From Sorghum bicolor (lineage: Eukaryota; Streptophyta; Magnoliopsida; Poales; Poaceae): a stretch of 64,000 bases of DNA. The notes beneath the pieces were generated by a model. That model worked only from the letters and a program-made list of their open reading frames with translations. It searched no databases and had not been told where the DNA came from. The stretch's first letter is position 1. Each line of letters opens with the position of its first letter. The stretch spans positions 21,869,915 through 21,933,914 of the forward strand of contig NC_012872.2 in the NCBI RefSeq assembly GCF_000003195.3, written 5' to 3'. Below are positions 1 to 12,231 of this stretch, piece by piece. Both the position numbers and the translations under genes were made by a program.

Positions 1-50
1 ATCAATTTTATAGGAGGTGAAAGGATTTGGCGATTTGCTCTCACGAGCAC

Positions 51-98
51 CGCATCTGGTCAGCAGATATTATGCCGGACAGTATATGACCAGATGCG
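51..98. repeat. 12-bp perfect inverted repeat
   Basis: CGCATCTGGTCA (51-62) is followed by its exact reverse complement TGACCAGATGCG (87-98) with a 24-base spacer. It could form a stem-loop in RNA or be a binding site in the 5' region of the hAT. No function is known to me. Confidence 0.7.
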
Positions 99-170
99 TT
101 GCTGAGGGAGAGGGGGTGCTTCTGCTGCTTGCTTTGCTTTGCTTGCACTGTTAGGAATCCAGCTTGTTTT

Positions 171-186
171 AGAGAGAGAGAGAGAG
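171..186. repeat. AG dinucleotide microsatellite
   Basis: Eight AG units in a row. Such GA/CT runs are common in plant 5' untranslated regions, and this one lies about 50 bases upstream of the candidate ATG at 235. Confidence 0.8.
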
Positions 187-435
187 GGCTGTCGGTAGTG
201 GCCTTGTGTGGTGTGTTAGAGCTGTACTACTGCAATGGACAATGGTGAGAAGAGGGCCGGAGCTACAGGAGGTGAGCACGTCCATGGATGTCCCCACCTA
301 GATTTTTATTTTATTTGAAATTGAAAATATTTTAGAATAATGAGTGTTTTGTTCAGTTCTTTTCTCCTCTTTCCTTTCCTGTTGTTAGTTCCCTCTAGAT
401 TTATTTCTACATATATGGGTATCATTATGTGCTCC

Positions 436-3088
436 TGTAACACCCTAAAAATTGTTTTCTGGGAAATAGAGCTAAAATGATTTAATTATGAATTTTTGTG
501 CTCATGAGAATATAGGAAGAATAATATTTTTCATTAAAATAAAATTTATCATAGGATTAGTAATCTGGTTGTGCATTCATGCTGGAGAATTTATTTTTGT
601 GATGAGTGTATTTGAACCTAAAATTAAAAATGATTTAAAAATGATTTTGGAAAACTATTTTGGAAGAAAAAAAAAGAAAAAAAGGAAAAGACCCCGCGGC
701 CCAGTTCCCTCGCTCGGCCCGAAGCGCAGCCAGCGGGCGCCCTCCTCCCCTTTCGCTCTTCCCTCGCTGACGAGCCGGCCCCGCAGCGCAGCGCCTCCCT
801 CTTCTTCTTCACGTAATCGAGACGGACTTGCCCTCCCCGATCGCGAACCGATCCCAGGAAAGCCGTGATCTCTTGCCATTTTCGCGAACCGTGACCATAT
901 AAAGCCTATTCCCCCAAAGCCGCAGCCTTCCTTTGCATCTAAATCGCCAGTCGAAGCCCTAGAAGGCGTCGTCTACGCGGTTCGGGATCTCGCCGAAAAC
1001 TCGGGGCTTGCCAACCGTCTCTGTGCCTTCTCAGCTCGAGCAAACCATCCTAGCGAGTTCGGGGTAAGCTCCTCCGCGCGTTGGTATTTTTATTTTGGAG
1101 TTTCGTGCTTGGAAACGAGAAACCCGCGAACGCCGGCGAGCTTCCCAACGGTGGCCATGGCGCCACCGAGCCGGTGCTGAGCTCCGGCCGGCCAGCCGCC
1201 CGCCAACCCCCCTGATGTATCTGGACCATACGATCGAAGACTAACGGATAGGATTAGAAGATACCTTTTCGCAGTGAATCTTCATAAAGAGTCCCTAAAG
1301 TATTTTAGTAATTACTCCACAGTCCCTGGCGCCCTGAGCAGTAAAGCGTATTCCAATGGTTTGAGCAAAATACGTTTTCCAGAAATTACAGTTTTGCCAT
1401 TAAATTTGTTTTGCTTATAAAATATTCGTTTTAACTCCGTTTTTGTCCATTCAAATTCCGTTGGATTCGTATTTACGATCTCTACATGTTAGAAATATTA
1501 GTTTACTGTTTTGAAACTTTTTAATTCTGCAGTAGCATTTAATTAATTATTTATTTATAAGAAATCTTAGAAAAATCATAACTTCTACGTTTTAACTCCG
1601 ATTTTCGTGATCTTTACGTTTGTGTGATCGTAGTGCTGCGTAGAATGTTTTCATAAACTTTTATCTTTTATTTCTCACTGTTTGGTGTATTGTTCTAATT
1701 TTAGCTTGTTTGCTTCGTGTATGATTGTCTACATTGGATTGCGTGTAGTTGATTGATGATTGAGTTTAGACGTGAGCCGTACGTTGGTGAGCAAGATCAA
1801 GCTTTTGGACGACCAGCAGGCTCAGGAGAGCTTTGATCAAGGCAAGTATAACTTGGGACTATCCTTGTTACCTATACACAATTAATATAACATTTATCAT
1901 ATGCATGTGTCCACCTTGATGACCGTAGCAAAATCATAGATGATTGTTATCCTGGATTCCTTGTTACCTATTTTGGATATGCATTTGGTAGTTCTTGCTA
2001 GTGCTTGATGATTAATCTATGATCTTGTAACATGAATATTTGAATATACAATAAACAATAAAATAAGCTTTCTAGCAACTTGAATATAAAGGGTGGAAAG
2101 AACTCTGGCTTTTGCTGGATTGATCTTGACCCTCCGTAAGGACTTATCCCTTGGCAAAAGCTGGGACAACTCGTACAACCATGAGGGCTATATGGCTCTG
2201 GCTTTAGTCAAGTATGAGTAATTTTTCTAGCTTGTTAGCGGTTACCCGAAAGGGCGGAGGGGCTGAACCGTTTTGGGTATAGTGCGAGCCCCTGTCCTTA
2301 TGAGTATAGGCTGCGCGTCATTGTGCCATTTGGAAGGGGGGTATCTATATCTGCGCAAAGGAAACCTTGCGGCCCTAACTTGTTAGACGAACCTTTGAAA
2401 GACTTCATAGTGAACCCTGTCGGCTTTCCTGGGAAGTGAGCTAAGAGGTCGACGGGCCTCGGGTGAAAGGGTAAATCATGACTCATGGGTAAAGATGTAC
2501 AACCTCTGCAGAGTGTTAAATCTGGTATGCTAGCCGTGCCCACGTATACGGGCGGCCCGGAAAACTGACGGAATAGATGGACACTGATGAATATGACTAA
2601 TGATAATAAATGATGGTTTATTATGTTGTTTACATGTGTTATTCTTAATTCTTGTATACATTGATCATGTGGTTATGGGATTAATTATGCTACCTTGATA
2701 TTTGCTAGCCAATGATTAAATATGCTATCTACATATAAAAGCTAAATGCAGTCAAACCAGTGTCAGCTATTTGAGCCTCATGAACCCCTGGTTATACTTG
2801 TTGAGTACGATATGTGCTCACTCTTGCAATTTCCCCCACACTTCAGGAGATGTTAGGCTTGTGCTCAACCAGTCAGTTGGATCCTGTGGAGAGAAGTTAA
2901 TACCCGAAGTTTGATGTTGTCTATCCGCTGTTTGCTATCAAAGGTTATATCTTTTATACTACGTTCGTTATATAATTTATGCATTATCTTTTGATATTAC
3001 CCCTTATTTTGTAGCTATATGTGAGATTTGGCTTTTAAAACTCACATATGGTGTATATCTGGTTTTGTCCTTAAAATCGGGTATTACA
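436..3088 (+). repeat. 5' LTR of element O
   Basis: Begins TGTAACACCC and ends GTATTACA. A GC-rich stretch (about 690-1215) surrounds a TATA box (CATATAAAGC, 896-905), and the word TCGCGAACCG occurs twice just upstream (near 840 and 881). A donor-like GGGGTAAGCT at about 1061-1070 lies downstream of the presumed start. Open frames near 488-868 recur in the other LTR and contain no recognisable domain, so I do not call them genes. Confidence 0.93.
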
Positions 3089-5306
3089 AAGTGGTATCAA
3101 AGCAATGCTGACTGTAGGACGCAAGCCTAGTTAGAAATTGGTCATCTTAAGGTTTTGGAATTGTCATAAAATCCTTGCTCTATAAACCTTGATATTTTCA
3201 TCCATACTATATCCCTATCCTTGCTATTTCTCTACCTTGTTGCTTATTTTAAGAGTATTTGCTCTCACCTTCACTCCTTGATTTGGTATGCTATTAGAAC
3301 CTTTTCTTACCACCTTCTTGTGTCCTTGAAATATAAGTTTTAGGATCTTTACCCTTAATAGGAAGAGAACGATAGTACCGCAAGTTGAGTTAATGCTTGA
3401 AGTGTGAACCTTTGATGCTTGGTTTGGTTTGTTATTATGCTTATGATTGATTTGGATCTTTGTAATGAGTGCAATGATCTTGTGGGTTTTCTCCACGATA
3501 TCATTTAGTTTATAGGCCTAAGGCATAAGGAGTAGTGAAATAAGTAGTTGGGTTTGGTTATATCCTGTTTCTATCCTTTGCTGTTTTCTGAAGCAGACTG
3601 CAATAATTCTGGTGTATCTCAAGTTCTGATCATGCAACGTCTATCAAATTTTTCTGGGAACAACTAGACTTCAAGATATTTCTCCGACCGCAAGGATCAC
3701 CCTCATATCTATTATGGTTTGGAAGTTACAAAAATCACAAGATGATACATATGTGCTGTCAGGAATCTGGATCAGTTCGGTTGCCTACTGTTCTAGACAA
3801 ATATAACTATAGAATTTGGAAAAGTGTTCTATAGAAGAGTTGTAGACAATTTTCTAAGCTTTCCAACGGTGTAAGCTAGAACTTATTTGGATAAGTAGAA
3901 CCTGAGATATGACAGATGCAATTGGATGTTTCTGTTCTATTTCAAAGTCTGGACAGTCCTAGTATTTCCTAATTTCAGCCAAATTAACTTCATAATCTGG
4001 GAAAAAGTTGTATACAAAAGTTTCAGAGGATTTCATAAGCTTTTCAACATTGTAAGGATCGTCATTATATGGTTTCTATGGCTCATGATATGACTGTTTC
4101 AAGATGCTGTGTCTGTGTTGTCAGACTTCCTGGACAGATTTTATGTTGGATTATCAAACCTTATTTTAACGCCCGAATATGGGGAAGTGATCAACAAGAA
4201 AGTTGTGGAGAATTTGATAAGCTTTCCAGCAGTGTAGACCATAACTCTATCAGGTTGACGGAACATTAGTTGTAGCTGGTTTACTAAGTTGTTGTTTTTC
4301 ATCTTGCGAGGAATTTCTGATTTCTTGTTCTTGTCTATGTATATGAGTTCTCTTGGATATAAGAAGCTCTTTTATGGTAGTTAACCTACTCATAAGAATG
4401 TTCAAGACATCCTTGGTATCCCCTAGCTGATCTCATCTTAAGGGGGGTAGCCAAGCTATAGAAGTTGCAAGACAAAGGTTTTATGTGTTCAAGTATTTTA
4501 TTTGGAAGATCTGTTATTCCTTTGGTGGACAACTCCCTATCAACCACAAATATCTTTGCTCAAGAGTGGTTACTCTTTGCACCAATGAGTTCAGGTATTC
4601 GTCAAGATTGGTCTCCACATTGAGCTATTATCAAATGGAGGTTCAACTTCCAACATGCCCAAGACAAGATGACATTAATGATATTGGAAAGAGATATCGA
4701 ACATCTACGGATGATTCTTCAGAGAGTTATGAAACCTTATTATTTCACCATGCATGGCTAGTAAGTTTTGAGTGAACTAAGTTCTCTAAATTGAATATGT
4801 TGTCTCTAGTGGTGGGATTATGGAGAAGTATATGTCGATGCCAGAGCTCTTATCATAAAGAGTGTGCTAGGAAAAGTTTGGACAACACCTAGATTTGAGG
4901 ATTTGTGTGCGGAGGTTGAGTGATATTACTAACACTACAAATTTGGAAATTAATAGGGCTCACTTTGGAAGAAGGAGAAGGATGATTGTGAAATGGGACG
5001 ATGAAAGTAATAAGGAGAAAGTTGAGTATATCATGGTTGGAAATGCATCAGGTTTTAAATGGATGGGCAAGGAACATATACCCCAGATAAGCTATGAGTA
5101 AAAAAAAAACCTTATCTATACGAATTACATTGCTGAACTCTTGGGAACCATTGATGGAGATGTTCGGAGTGACAAAGGCCATAGAATGGTTACTAAGAAA
5201 GAGCTACTCAAGGAAGTGAACAAGGTTCAAAAGCGGAGTATCTACATCTCTTTGATCACCATCTTCCGAATCTCGAGGACGAGATTCATCTTAAGGGGGG
5301 TAGATT
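3089..5306 (+). other. internal region of element O, no coding capacity
   Basis: Starts with the primer site (TGGTATCAAAGC at 3092-3103, close to the initiator-Met complement) and ends in the purine tract TTAAGGGGGG (5291-5300). Frames are short and unrecognised. The stretch 3780-4270 carries about three diverged copies of a unit with the phrase TAAGCTTTCCAAC. A second TTAAGGGGGG-type tract at about 4438-4447 is followed by TAG, as is the real one. Confidence 0.8.
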
Positions 5307-7963
5307 TGTAACACCCTAAAAATTGTTTTCTGGGAAATAGAGCTAAAATGATTTAATTATGAATTTTTGTGCTCATGAGAATATAGGAAGAATAATATTT
5401 TTCATTAAAATAAAATTTATCATAGGATTAGTAATCTGGTTGTGCATTCATGCTGGAGAATTTATTTTTGTGATGAGTGTATTTGAACCTAAAATTAAAA
5501 ATGATTTAAAAATGATTTTGGAAAACTATTTTGGAAGAAAAAAAAAAGAAAAAAAGGAAAAGACCCCGCGGCCCAGTTCCCTCGCTCGGCCCGAAGCGCA
5601 GCCAGCGGGCGCCCTCCTCCCCTTTCGCTCTTCCCTCGCTGACGAGCCGGCCCCGCAGCGCAGCGCCTCCCTCTTCTTCTTCACGTAATCGAGACGGACT
5701 TGCCCTCCCCGATCGCGAACCGATCCCAGGAAAGCCGTGATCTCTTGCCATTTTCGCGAACCGTGACCATATAAAGCCTATTCCCCCAAAGCCGCAGCCT
5801 TCCTTTGCATCTAAATCGCCAGTCGAAGCCCTAGAAGGCGTCGTCTACGCGGTTCGGGATCTCGCCGAAAACTCGGGGCTTGCCAACCGTCTCTGTGCCT
5901 TCTCAGCTCGAGCAAACCATCCTAGCGAGTTCGGGGTAAGCTCCTCCGCGCGTTGGTATTTTTATTTTGGAGTTTGGTGCTTGGAAACGAGAAACCCGCG
6001 AACGCCGGCGAGCTTCCCAACGGTGGCCATGGCGCCACCGAGCCGGTGCTGAGCTCCGGCCGGCCAGCCGCCCGCCAACCCCCCTGATGTATCTGGACCA
6101 TACGATCGAAGACTAACGGATAGGATTAGAAGATACCTTTTCGCAGTGAATCTTCATAAAGAGTCCCTAAAGTATTTTAGTAATTACTCCACAGTCCCTG
6201 GCGCCCTGAGCAGTAAAGCGTATTCCAATGGTTTGAGCAAAATACGTTTTCCAGAAATTACAGTTTTGCCATTAAATTTGTTTTGCTTATAAAAATATTC
6301 GTTTTAACTCCGTTTTTGTCCATTCAAATTTCGTTGGATTCGTATTTACGATCTCTACATGTTAGAAATATTAGTTTACTGTTTTGAAACTTTTTAATTC
6401 TGCAGTAGCATTTAATTAATTATTTATTTATAAGAAATCTTAGAAAAATCATAACTTCTACGTTTTAACTCCGATTTTTGTGATCTTTACGTTTGTGTGA
6501 TCGTAGTGCTGCGTAGAATGTTTTCATAAACTTTTATATTTTATTTCTCACTGTTTGGTGTATTGTTCTAATTTTAGCTTGTTTGCTTCGTGTATGATTG
6601 TCTACATTGGATTGCGTGTAGTTGATTGATGATTGAGTTTAGACGTGAGCCGTACGTTGGTGAGCAAGATCAAGCTTTTGGACGACCAGCAGGCTCAGGA
6701 GAGCTTTGATCAAGGCAAGTATAACTTGGAACTATCCTTGTTACCTATACACAATTAATATAACATTTATCATATGCATGTGTCCACCTTGATGACCGTA
6801 GCAAAATCATAGATGATTGTTATCTTGGATTCCTTGTTACCTATTTTGGATATGCATTTGGTAGTTCTTGCTAGTGCTTGATGATTAATCCATGATCTTG
6901 TAACATGAATATTTGAATATACAATAAACAATAAAATAAGCTTTCTAGCAACTTGAATATAAAGGGTGGAAAGAACTCTGGCTTTTGCTGGATTGATCTT
7001 GACCCTCCGTAAGGACTTATCCCTTGGCAAAAGCTGGGACAACTCGTACAACCATGAGGGCTATATGGCTCTGGCTTTAGTCAAGTATGAGTAATTTTTC
7101 TAGCTTGTTAGCGGTTACCCGAAAGGGCGGAGGGGCTGAACCGTTTTGGGTATAGTGCGAGCCCCTGTCCTTATGAGTATAGGCTGCGCGTCATTGTGCC
7201 ATTTGGAAGGGGGGTATCTATATCTGCGCGCAAAGGAAACCTTGCGGCCCTAACTTGTTAGACGAACCTTTGAAAGACTTCATAGTGAACCCTGCCGGCT
7301 TTCCTGGGAAGTGAGCTAAGAGGTCGACGGGCCTCGGGCGAAAGGGTAAATCATGACTCATGGGTAAAGATGTACAACCTCTGCAGAGTGTTAAATCTGG
7401 TATACTAGCCGTGCCCACGGATACGGGCGGCCCGGAAAACTGACGGAATAGATAGACACTGATGAATATGACTAATGATAATAAATGATGGTTTATTATG
7501 TTGTTTACATGTGTTATTCTTAATTCTTGTATACATTGATCATGTGGTTATGGGATTAATTATGCTACCTTGATATTTGCTAGCCAATGATTAAATATGC
7601 TATCTACATATAAAAGCTAAATGCAGTCAAACCAGTGTCAGCTATTTGAGCCTCATGAACCCCTGGTTATACTTGTTGAGTACGATATGTGCTCACTCTT
7701 GCAATTTCCCCCACACTTCAGGAGATGTTAGGCTTGTGCTCAACCAGTCAGTTGGATCCTGTGGAGAGAAGTTAATACCCGAAGTTTGACGTTGTCTATC
7801 CGCTGTTTGCTATCAAAGGTTATATCTTTTATACTACGTTCGTTATATAAATTATGCATTGTCTTTTGATATTACCCCTTATTTTGTAGCTATATGTGAG
7901 ATTTGGCTTTTAAAACTCACATATGGTGTATATCTGGTTTTGTCCTTAAAATCGGGTATTACA
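5307..7963 (+). repeat. 3' LTR of element O
   Basis: Near-identical to 436-3088, with single-base differences scattered evenly and a 2-bp GC insertion around 7228. It is followed immediately by the target duplication GCTCC. TATA box at about 5767-5776. Confidence 0.93.
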
Positions 7964-8284
7964 GCTCCAAACTTTGTCAGACTTATTTCCTGTCCAATTT
8001 CTGCATGGATGAAGCAAGTACATCAAAAAAAAATTTAGGCTAAAAAGAAATCCATTTTCTGAAATTCTTTAATCTGCAATCTAGCCATTTTAGTTAGTAT
8101 CAGCCTGACTTAGTTAACTACTCACAACCAAGGCCTTTATTATGCATCTTTTATCTTGGCATAGATGTCTCGATCATGTCTTGGCTTCCTTCCACTAGGC
8201 TGTATAGGCCTTTATTATGCATCTTTCATCTTTTTCTGAGAGCAGTCATGTTATTGAATTATATCAAGATGTGCTGGTGTTGAC
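7964..8284 (+). other. hAT sequence between element O and first recognised exon
   Basis: Resumes the hAT sequence after the target duplication. No open frame. The last part holds a usable splice acceptor (ATATCAAG, AG at 8267-8268), leaving one base plus five codons before the ATG at 8285. The same spacing of 16 bases occurs before the ATG of the duplicated exon at 9013. Confidence 0.55.
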
Positions 8285-11200
8285 ATGGCAACCCTGCCAT
8301 ATGAGCTTGCACCAAAAGAATTTGGTGGTCAAGAAGAAGATCAACAAAGGAGTAAGCATGCAACTTCAAGGAGTGTGAACGTGAAGAAGTCATTGCTAGT
8401 GAAACAGAAGTCATCTGTTGTTAATGCTCGAAAGCCTCCGATAGAGAAGCGGAGGAAGCCATCTGCTTCGAATGTGCAATTTGTGAGGTCCCCGCTACTG
8501 AATAAGATCCTAACATCGCCAAGGATGGGCCAGTCCGGAGCCAAACACCAAAGGTCACCATATGCAGGATTATCATCTTCAACCTTACCCAATGATACAA
8601 GAATGGCTGCTTCTCCTAATCTTGGCCGAGGTTAGATTTAAATTATTGCGTGCACTATCATTGTTTATCCTAATCTACTGCTTTAATGTCTACCAAAAAA
8701 AAAGTGTATTTATTTGCTATTTTATTGTTTTCCTAATTAATACTCGTATACTTATGTTGTAGATTCATCGAGAACAGGTAAACGGCTCAAACCTATCAAC
8801 AGAGCCCTCGGCCGGCGCTCCACTACGGTAGAGGAAGATGAGGTAGGAGAGGATGAGGGTGATGAAGCAACCAAGATCCAGGAACTCACTTCTGGGTAAC
8901 GATTTCCTCAATCCTCACCTCCCTTCAGTAACTCTTTGTGCAATATTTATTTGTTTCCTAAAATTTTAAAGTTAAAATTTACTGTCTTCGATTCAGTCGT
9001 GGCGGGATACATATGGAAACTCTACCATTTGAGATCGTGCTAGAAGATGTAGGACAACAAAGGAATATGCAGCAGCAAGGAGGGAAAGATGCAGCATCAA
9101 GGATCAAGTCCTTGCTGTCAAAACGGAAGTCCTCTGTTGTTAGTGCTTCAAATCATTCAGAAGGAATACAGAGGAAGTCATCTGTCTCACATGTGCATTA
9201 TGTGAGATCTCCGGTACTTAATAGAATGCTACACTCACCAAGGATGAGCCAGTCTCCGGTACTATCTGCAAGATCATCATCTTCGTCTTCATCTGATGAT
9301 ACAAGAATTGTTATTTCTCCTGATCTTGGGCCAGGTTAGATTTAACTTTGTACATATTGAAGCAACCAGTTTATCATTATCTTAGTCTCTGATATTTAAT
9401 AGAATATTATTTCCTGGTGTCTTGACTTTGTTGAATTGTTGTCTTGGTTAGGGTCCTGTTTCTATTGGTCCTTTAGATGGAAATTGAATATTAATTGCAT
9501 ACTTGGTACAAGTGAATTTTCTTGCTGGAGATGCCTTTAGTTGCTGACTATGTATACTGTAGTAAATGCTTGTACTAATTAATACTTGCATACTTTTTAT
9601 ATAGATGCATCAAGACCAATTAAGAGACGTAAACTTAGATCTGATGTGTGGAAAGAATTTGAGCCTATTTATGAGGGAAATCTAGTAGTACAAGCTAAAT
9701 GTATCCATTGCTTGGAGCTCTTGTCTGCTACTCGAGATAATGGTAGAAGTGCTTGTCGTAGGCATTTGAAAGTGTGCAAAGAAAGGACTAGAATGAACCA
9801 GCTGGTTGAAAGCATGAACACAGGACTATCCCCTCATTCACTAGCTCTGAAGAATTGGAAGTTTGACCAAGAGGTCTCACGTAAAGCCATGGTCAACTTT
9901 ATTGTGTTACAGGAGCTGCCCTTTAGTTTAGTTGACCATGCACCATTTGAGAAATTTATCGCTACCTTAAATCCTTGGTTTACCATAGTGTCTAGAACTA
10001 CAGTTGCTGAGGATATTATGAGCTCATATGAGGATCGAAGGTTAGCCCTTCGGGAAACTATCAAAAATTCAAATTCAAGGGTCTGTCTAACTGCTGATCT
10101 GTGGACTTCAAATCAGAACCTAGGTTACTTATGCATTACTTGCCACTTCATTGATAATGACTGGATGTTGCAGAAGAGAATAATAGGTTTTGGTCTTGTA
10201 GCTTCGCCCCATGATGGTCTTACTTTGTTTAATGCATTGTTGAAGTGTTTGCAAGAATGGAAATTAGAGCACAAGTTATTTAGCATCACATTAGATAATG
10301 CAACGAACAACAACAACATGGTTGGTTCCTTAAGGAAAAATCTTTTAGAAAGACACCTTATGCTTGGAAATGGTGATCTGCTACATATGCGTTGTGTAGC
10401 GCATGTGTTGAACCTTATTGTCAAGGAGGGATTTAAGGTGATAGATGGTGCTACTGACCGCATTCGAGATAGTGTCAAATACATTAGAAGCTCACAAGCC
10501 CGTAAACAACGTTTCGAGGAAATCATTGTACAGTTAGGTATATCCTGTGATAAGAGACCGTCACTTGATGTCCCAACTCGGTGGAACTCGACTTATTTAA
10601 TGCTGAAGTCTGCAATAGAGTATAGGGCAGTCTTTGATGTTATGGAGTCACAAGATCCTAATTACGTGGACAAGCCTTCTAATACAGACTGGAATATGGC
10701 ATACCTACTTTGCAATGTGTTTAAACCCTTCTATGATGCTACAAATGCTGTTTCTGGTACGTTATATCCAACAGCAAACCACTGTTTCCATGTCTTATGG
10801 GAAGTCAAAGGAAAAATAGAAACTTTGGAATCACATACAGATATTTCCATTGCAGTTATGGCAAGCAAAATGAATCTGAACTTTCAGAAATACTGGGACA
10901 TATGCTTGTTGCAGATATGTGTTCCAGTAGTTCTAGATCCTAGGTTTAAGTTGAGTTTGCTATCATTTCGTTTGAATGCTGGTTTTGGTGATAAAGGTCC
11001 AGCATACACAGAAATGGTGAAGGCTACATTGCAAAATCTGTTTTCTGCATATTCATCAATGGCACCTGATTCAAACTACTCAGAACTAGAGCCTAATGAT
11101 GGAAGTATTGATGAAGATGACTGTTGGGCAGACTTTGAACAACATCTTGCAGCACAAAAAAGGAAGAGAGTGAAAAGTGAGCTTGACACATATCTGCAAG

Positions 11201-11595
11201 ATGATCTTTTCCCTCGACAAAAGAAATTTGATATTCTGCAGTGGTGGAGGATACATTCTACGAAATATCCTGTGGTTTCGCGTATGGCAAGAGATGTGCT
11301 TGCAGCACCCGCATCAACTGTAGCTTCTGAATCCGCATTTTCCACTAGTGGAAGAATTGTGAGTGACTACAGAAGCCGACTAACAAGCAAGAGAGTTCAA
11401 GCCTTAGTATGCCTGCAAGATTGGTTGAGAGCAGAAGGTACATTTTCTTTTAATTGTACAAAGTAGCATAATGTTAGTTTTAGTATTCTTGATGGAGCAA
11501 TAATAACACCTTATAACTCACTACTCGCTCATGTTTTAGGTTTATCAGATATTAAATTATCAGAAGACGACAATGGTGATGACGACGATATTTGA
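8285..11595 (+). CDS. hAT-family transposase with duplicated N-terminal exons (five exons)
   Basis: Catalyses cut-and-paste transposition of the hAT element. My exon model is 8285-8630, 8763-8895, 8997-9334, 9605-11437 and 11540-11595. All introns are GT..AG, phases agree, and no stop interrupts; it predicts 901 residues. A BED zinc finger spans about residues 285-330 (C305, C308, H326, C330). A catalytic-type Asp lies in LTADLWTS (about residue 437), and the C-terminal dimerisation region (about 810-885) holds ASTVASESAFS. Exons 1-2 and exon 3 plus the start of exon 4 are paralogous: both copies share METLPFE-like starts, KSSVV and VRSP-L-SPRM motifs, and a D-[SA]-SR exon start. An acidic tail ends the protein. 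Exon 5 is the least certain; without splicing a stop follows at 11464. Not annotatable as a domesticated gene from sequence alone. Confidence 0.82.
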
Positions 11596-12231
11596 GGAAA
11601 GGAGGTGTCAAGTTGAGCAAAGAAGGGGTGCAAGACAGGGAAAACCGGTGAAGAAAATGACTTTTTTTTGTCTTTGTCGATATCTTTCAGTTTAGCATTT
11701 CAACTTTATCTATGTTAGTGTCTTTTGGAATAGTAGTGTGTTGTGCGCCTTATGATGAAAGGTTGCTCTACTTTGAGCTATAGTTTAGTAGTGTGTTGTG
11801 CGCCTTGCGGTAGAGGATTCCCAGAGAGAAGTCAGAAGTTTCACAGGTTCACGTGGCTTATGCGGACAGGTTCACGTGGCTTATGCGGACAGAAGTTTCA
11901 CAGTTTAGCATTTCAACTTGTCTCTTGGCCAAAATGCAACATATTATAACATATTATGCGGACAGAAGTTGTATTATATGTTTACTGTATTCAAATGAGG
12001 TTCAATCAGTCCGTGGAAGCTGTATTATATGTTAGTAGAAGCTATATTTCTACGTGTTCTTTTTTGGTCTTCAATATGTCTTGCGGGTCTTGTGGATTTT
12101 GCATACAAATTTGTTATGTCCGCGGAACACTTGTCCGCGAGATTTGTAGCTTCGTGGCAAGCCGCAAACCCGCTAATAAACTTTGCGGCAAGCGATGCGG
12201 GTTAGCGGCCGGCCGCGAACGAGCCCGCCTG
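11596..12231 (+). other. 3' subterminal region of the hAT element
   Basis: Non-coding. Contains short direct repeats: TAGTAGTGTGTTGTGCGCCTT twice in near-identical form (about 11731 and 11786), GGTTCACGTGGCTTATGCGGACA twice in tandem (about 11847-11892), and TTATGCGGACAGAAGTT again near 11955. The final 90 bases are GC-rich with the palindrome GCGGCCGGCCGC and words GCGGG, AACCCGC. Such clusters are typical transposase-binding subterminal repeats of hAT elements. Confidence 0.5.

Larger units (their letters stand above)
1..435 (+). other. 5' part of the hAT element, possible first exon
   Basis: No long ORF is present. The stretch holds a 12-bp inverted repeat (51-98), an AG run (171-186) and two nearby ATGs at 235 and 242, followed by a good splice donor (GAG then GTGAGC, GT at 272-273). 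This could be a short 5' exon of the transposase whose first intron was later entered by element O. However, neither ATG gives a frame phase at this donor that fits the acceptor at 8267-8268, so the splice is unproven. Confidence 0.3.
436..7963 (+). mobile_element. LTR retrotransposon O, non-autonomous, complete
   Basis: Two LTRs of 2653 and 2657 bp, beginning TGTAACACCC and ending GGGTATTACA, enclose a 2218-bp internal region. The 5-bp duplication GCTCC flanks it exactly (431-435 and 7964-7968). An initiator-Met-type primer site (3092-3103) and a purine tract (5291-5300) are in place. I find no gag, protease, RT or integrase frame, so it must rely on another element; the LTR style and primer suggest a Tekay/Del-like gypsy partner. 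By eye the LTRs differ by about 15 substitutions and 3 short indels, so the insertion is recent. Confidence 0.93.
1..12231 (+). mobile_element. hAT-type DNA transposon, left end outside window
   Basis: A hAT transposase with BED finger and hAT dimerisation region is encoded at 8285-11595. The proposed right terminus is at 12231. Read on the opposite strand it begins CAGGCGGGC, followed by a GC-rich subterminal block with repeated AACCCGC/GCGGGTT words, as is usual for hAT ends. An 8-bp target duplication would be CAATCTGA (12232-12239). The matching left terminus and duplication are not in the window. The LTR element O (436-7963) interrupts it, so 1-435 and 7964-8284 are its 5' portion. It appears to have entered element A just upstream of A's ORF. 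The family is clear; the exact boundary is inferred. Confidence 0.6.

Noticed and set aside
235..271. Confirmed first exon of the hAT transposase
   Set aside because: The donor is good but the frame phase does not match the acceptor at 8267-8268; left as a possibility only.
488..868. 126-codon open frame repeated at 5359
   Set aside because: It lies in both LTRs of element O, starts before the TATA box, ends in GC-rich low complexity and has no domain.
4895..5101. 68-codon frame near the end of element O as pol remnant
   Set aside because: No RT, RNase H or integrase motif can be recognised.
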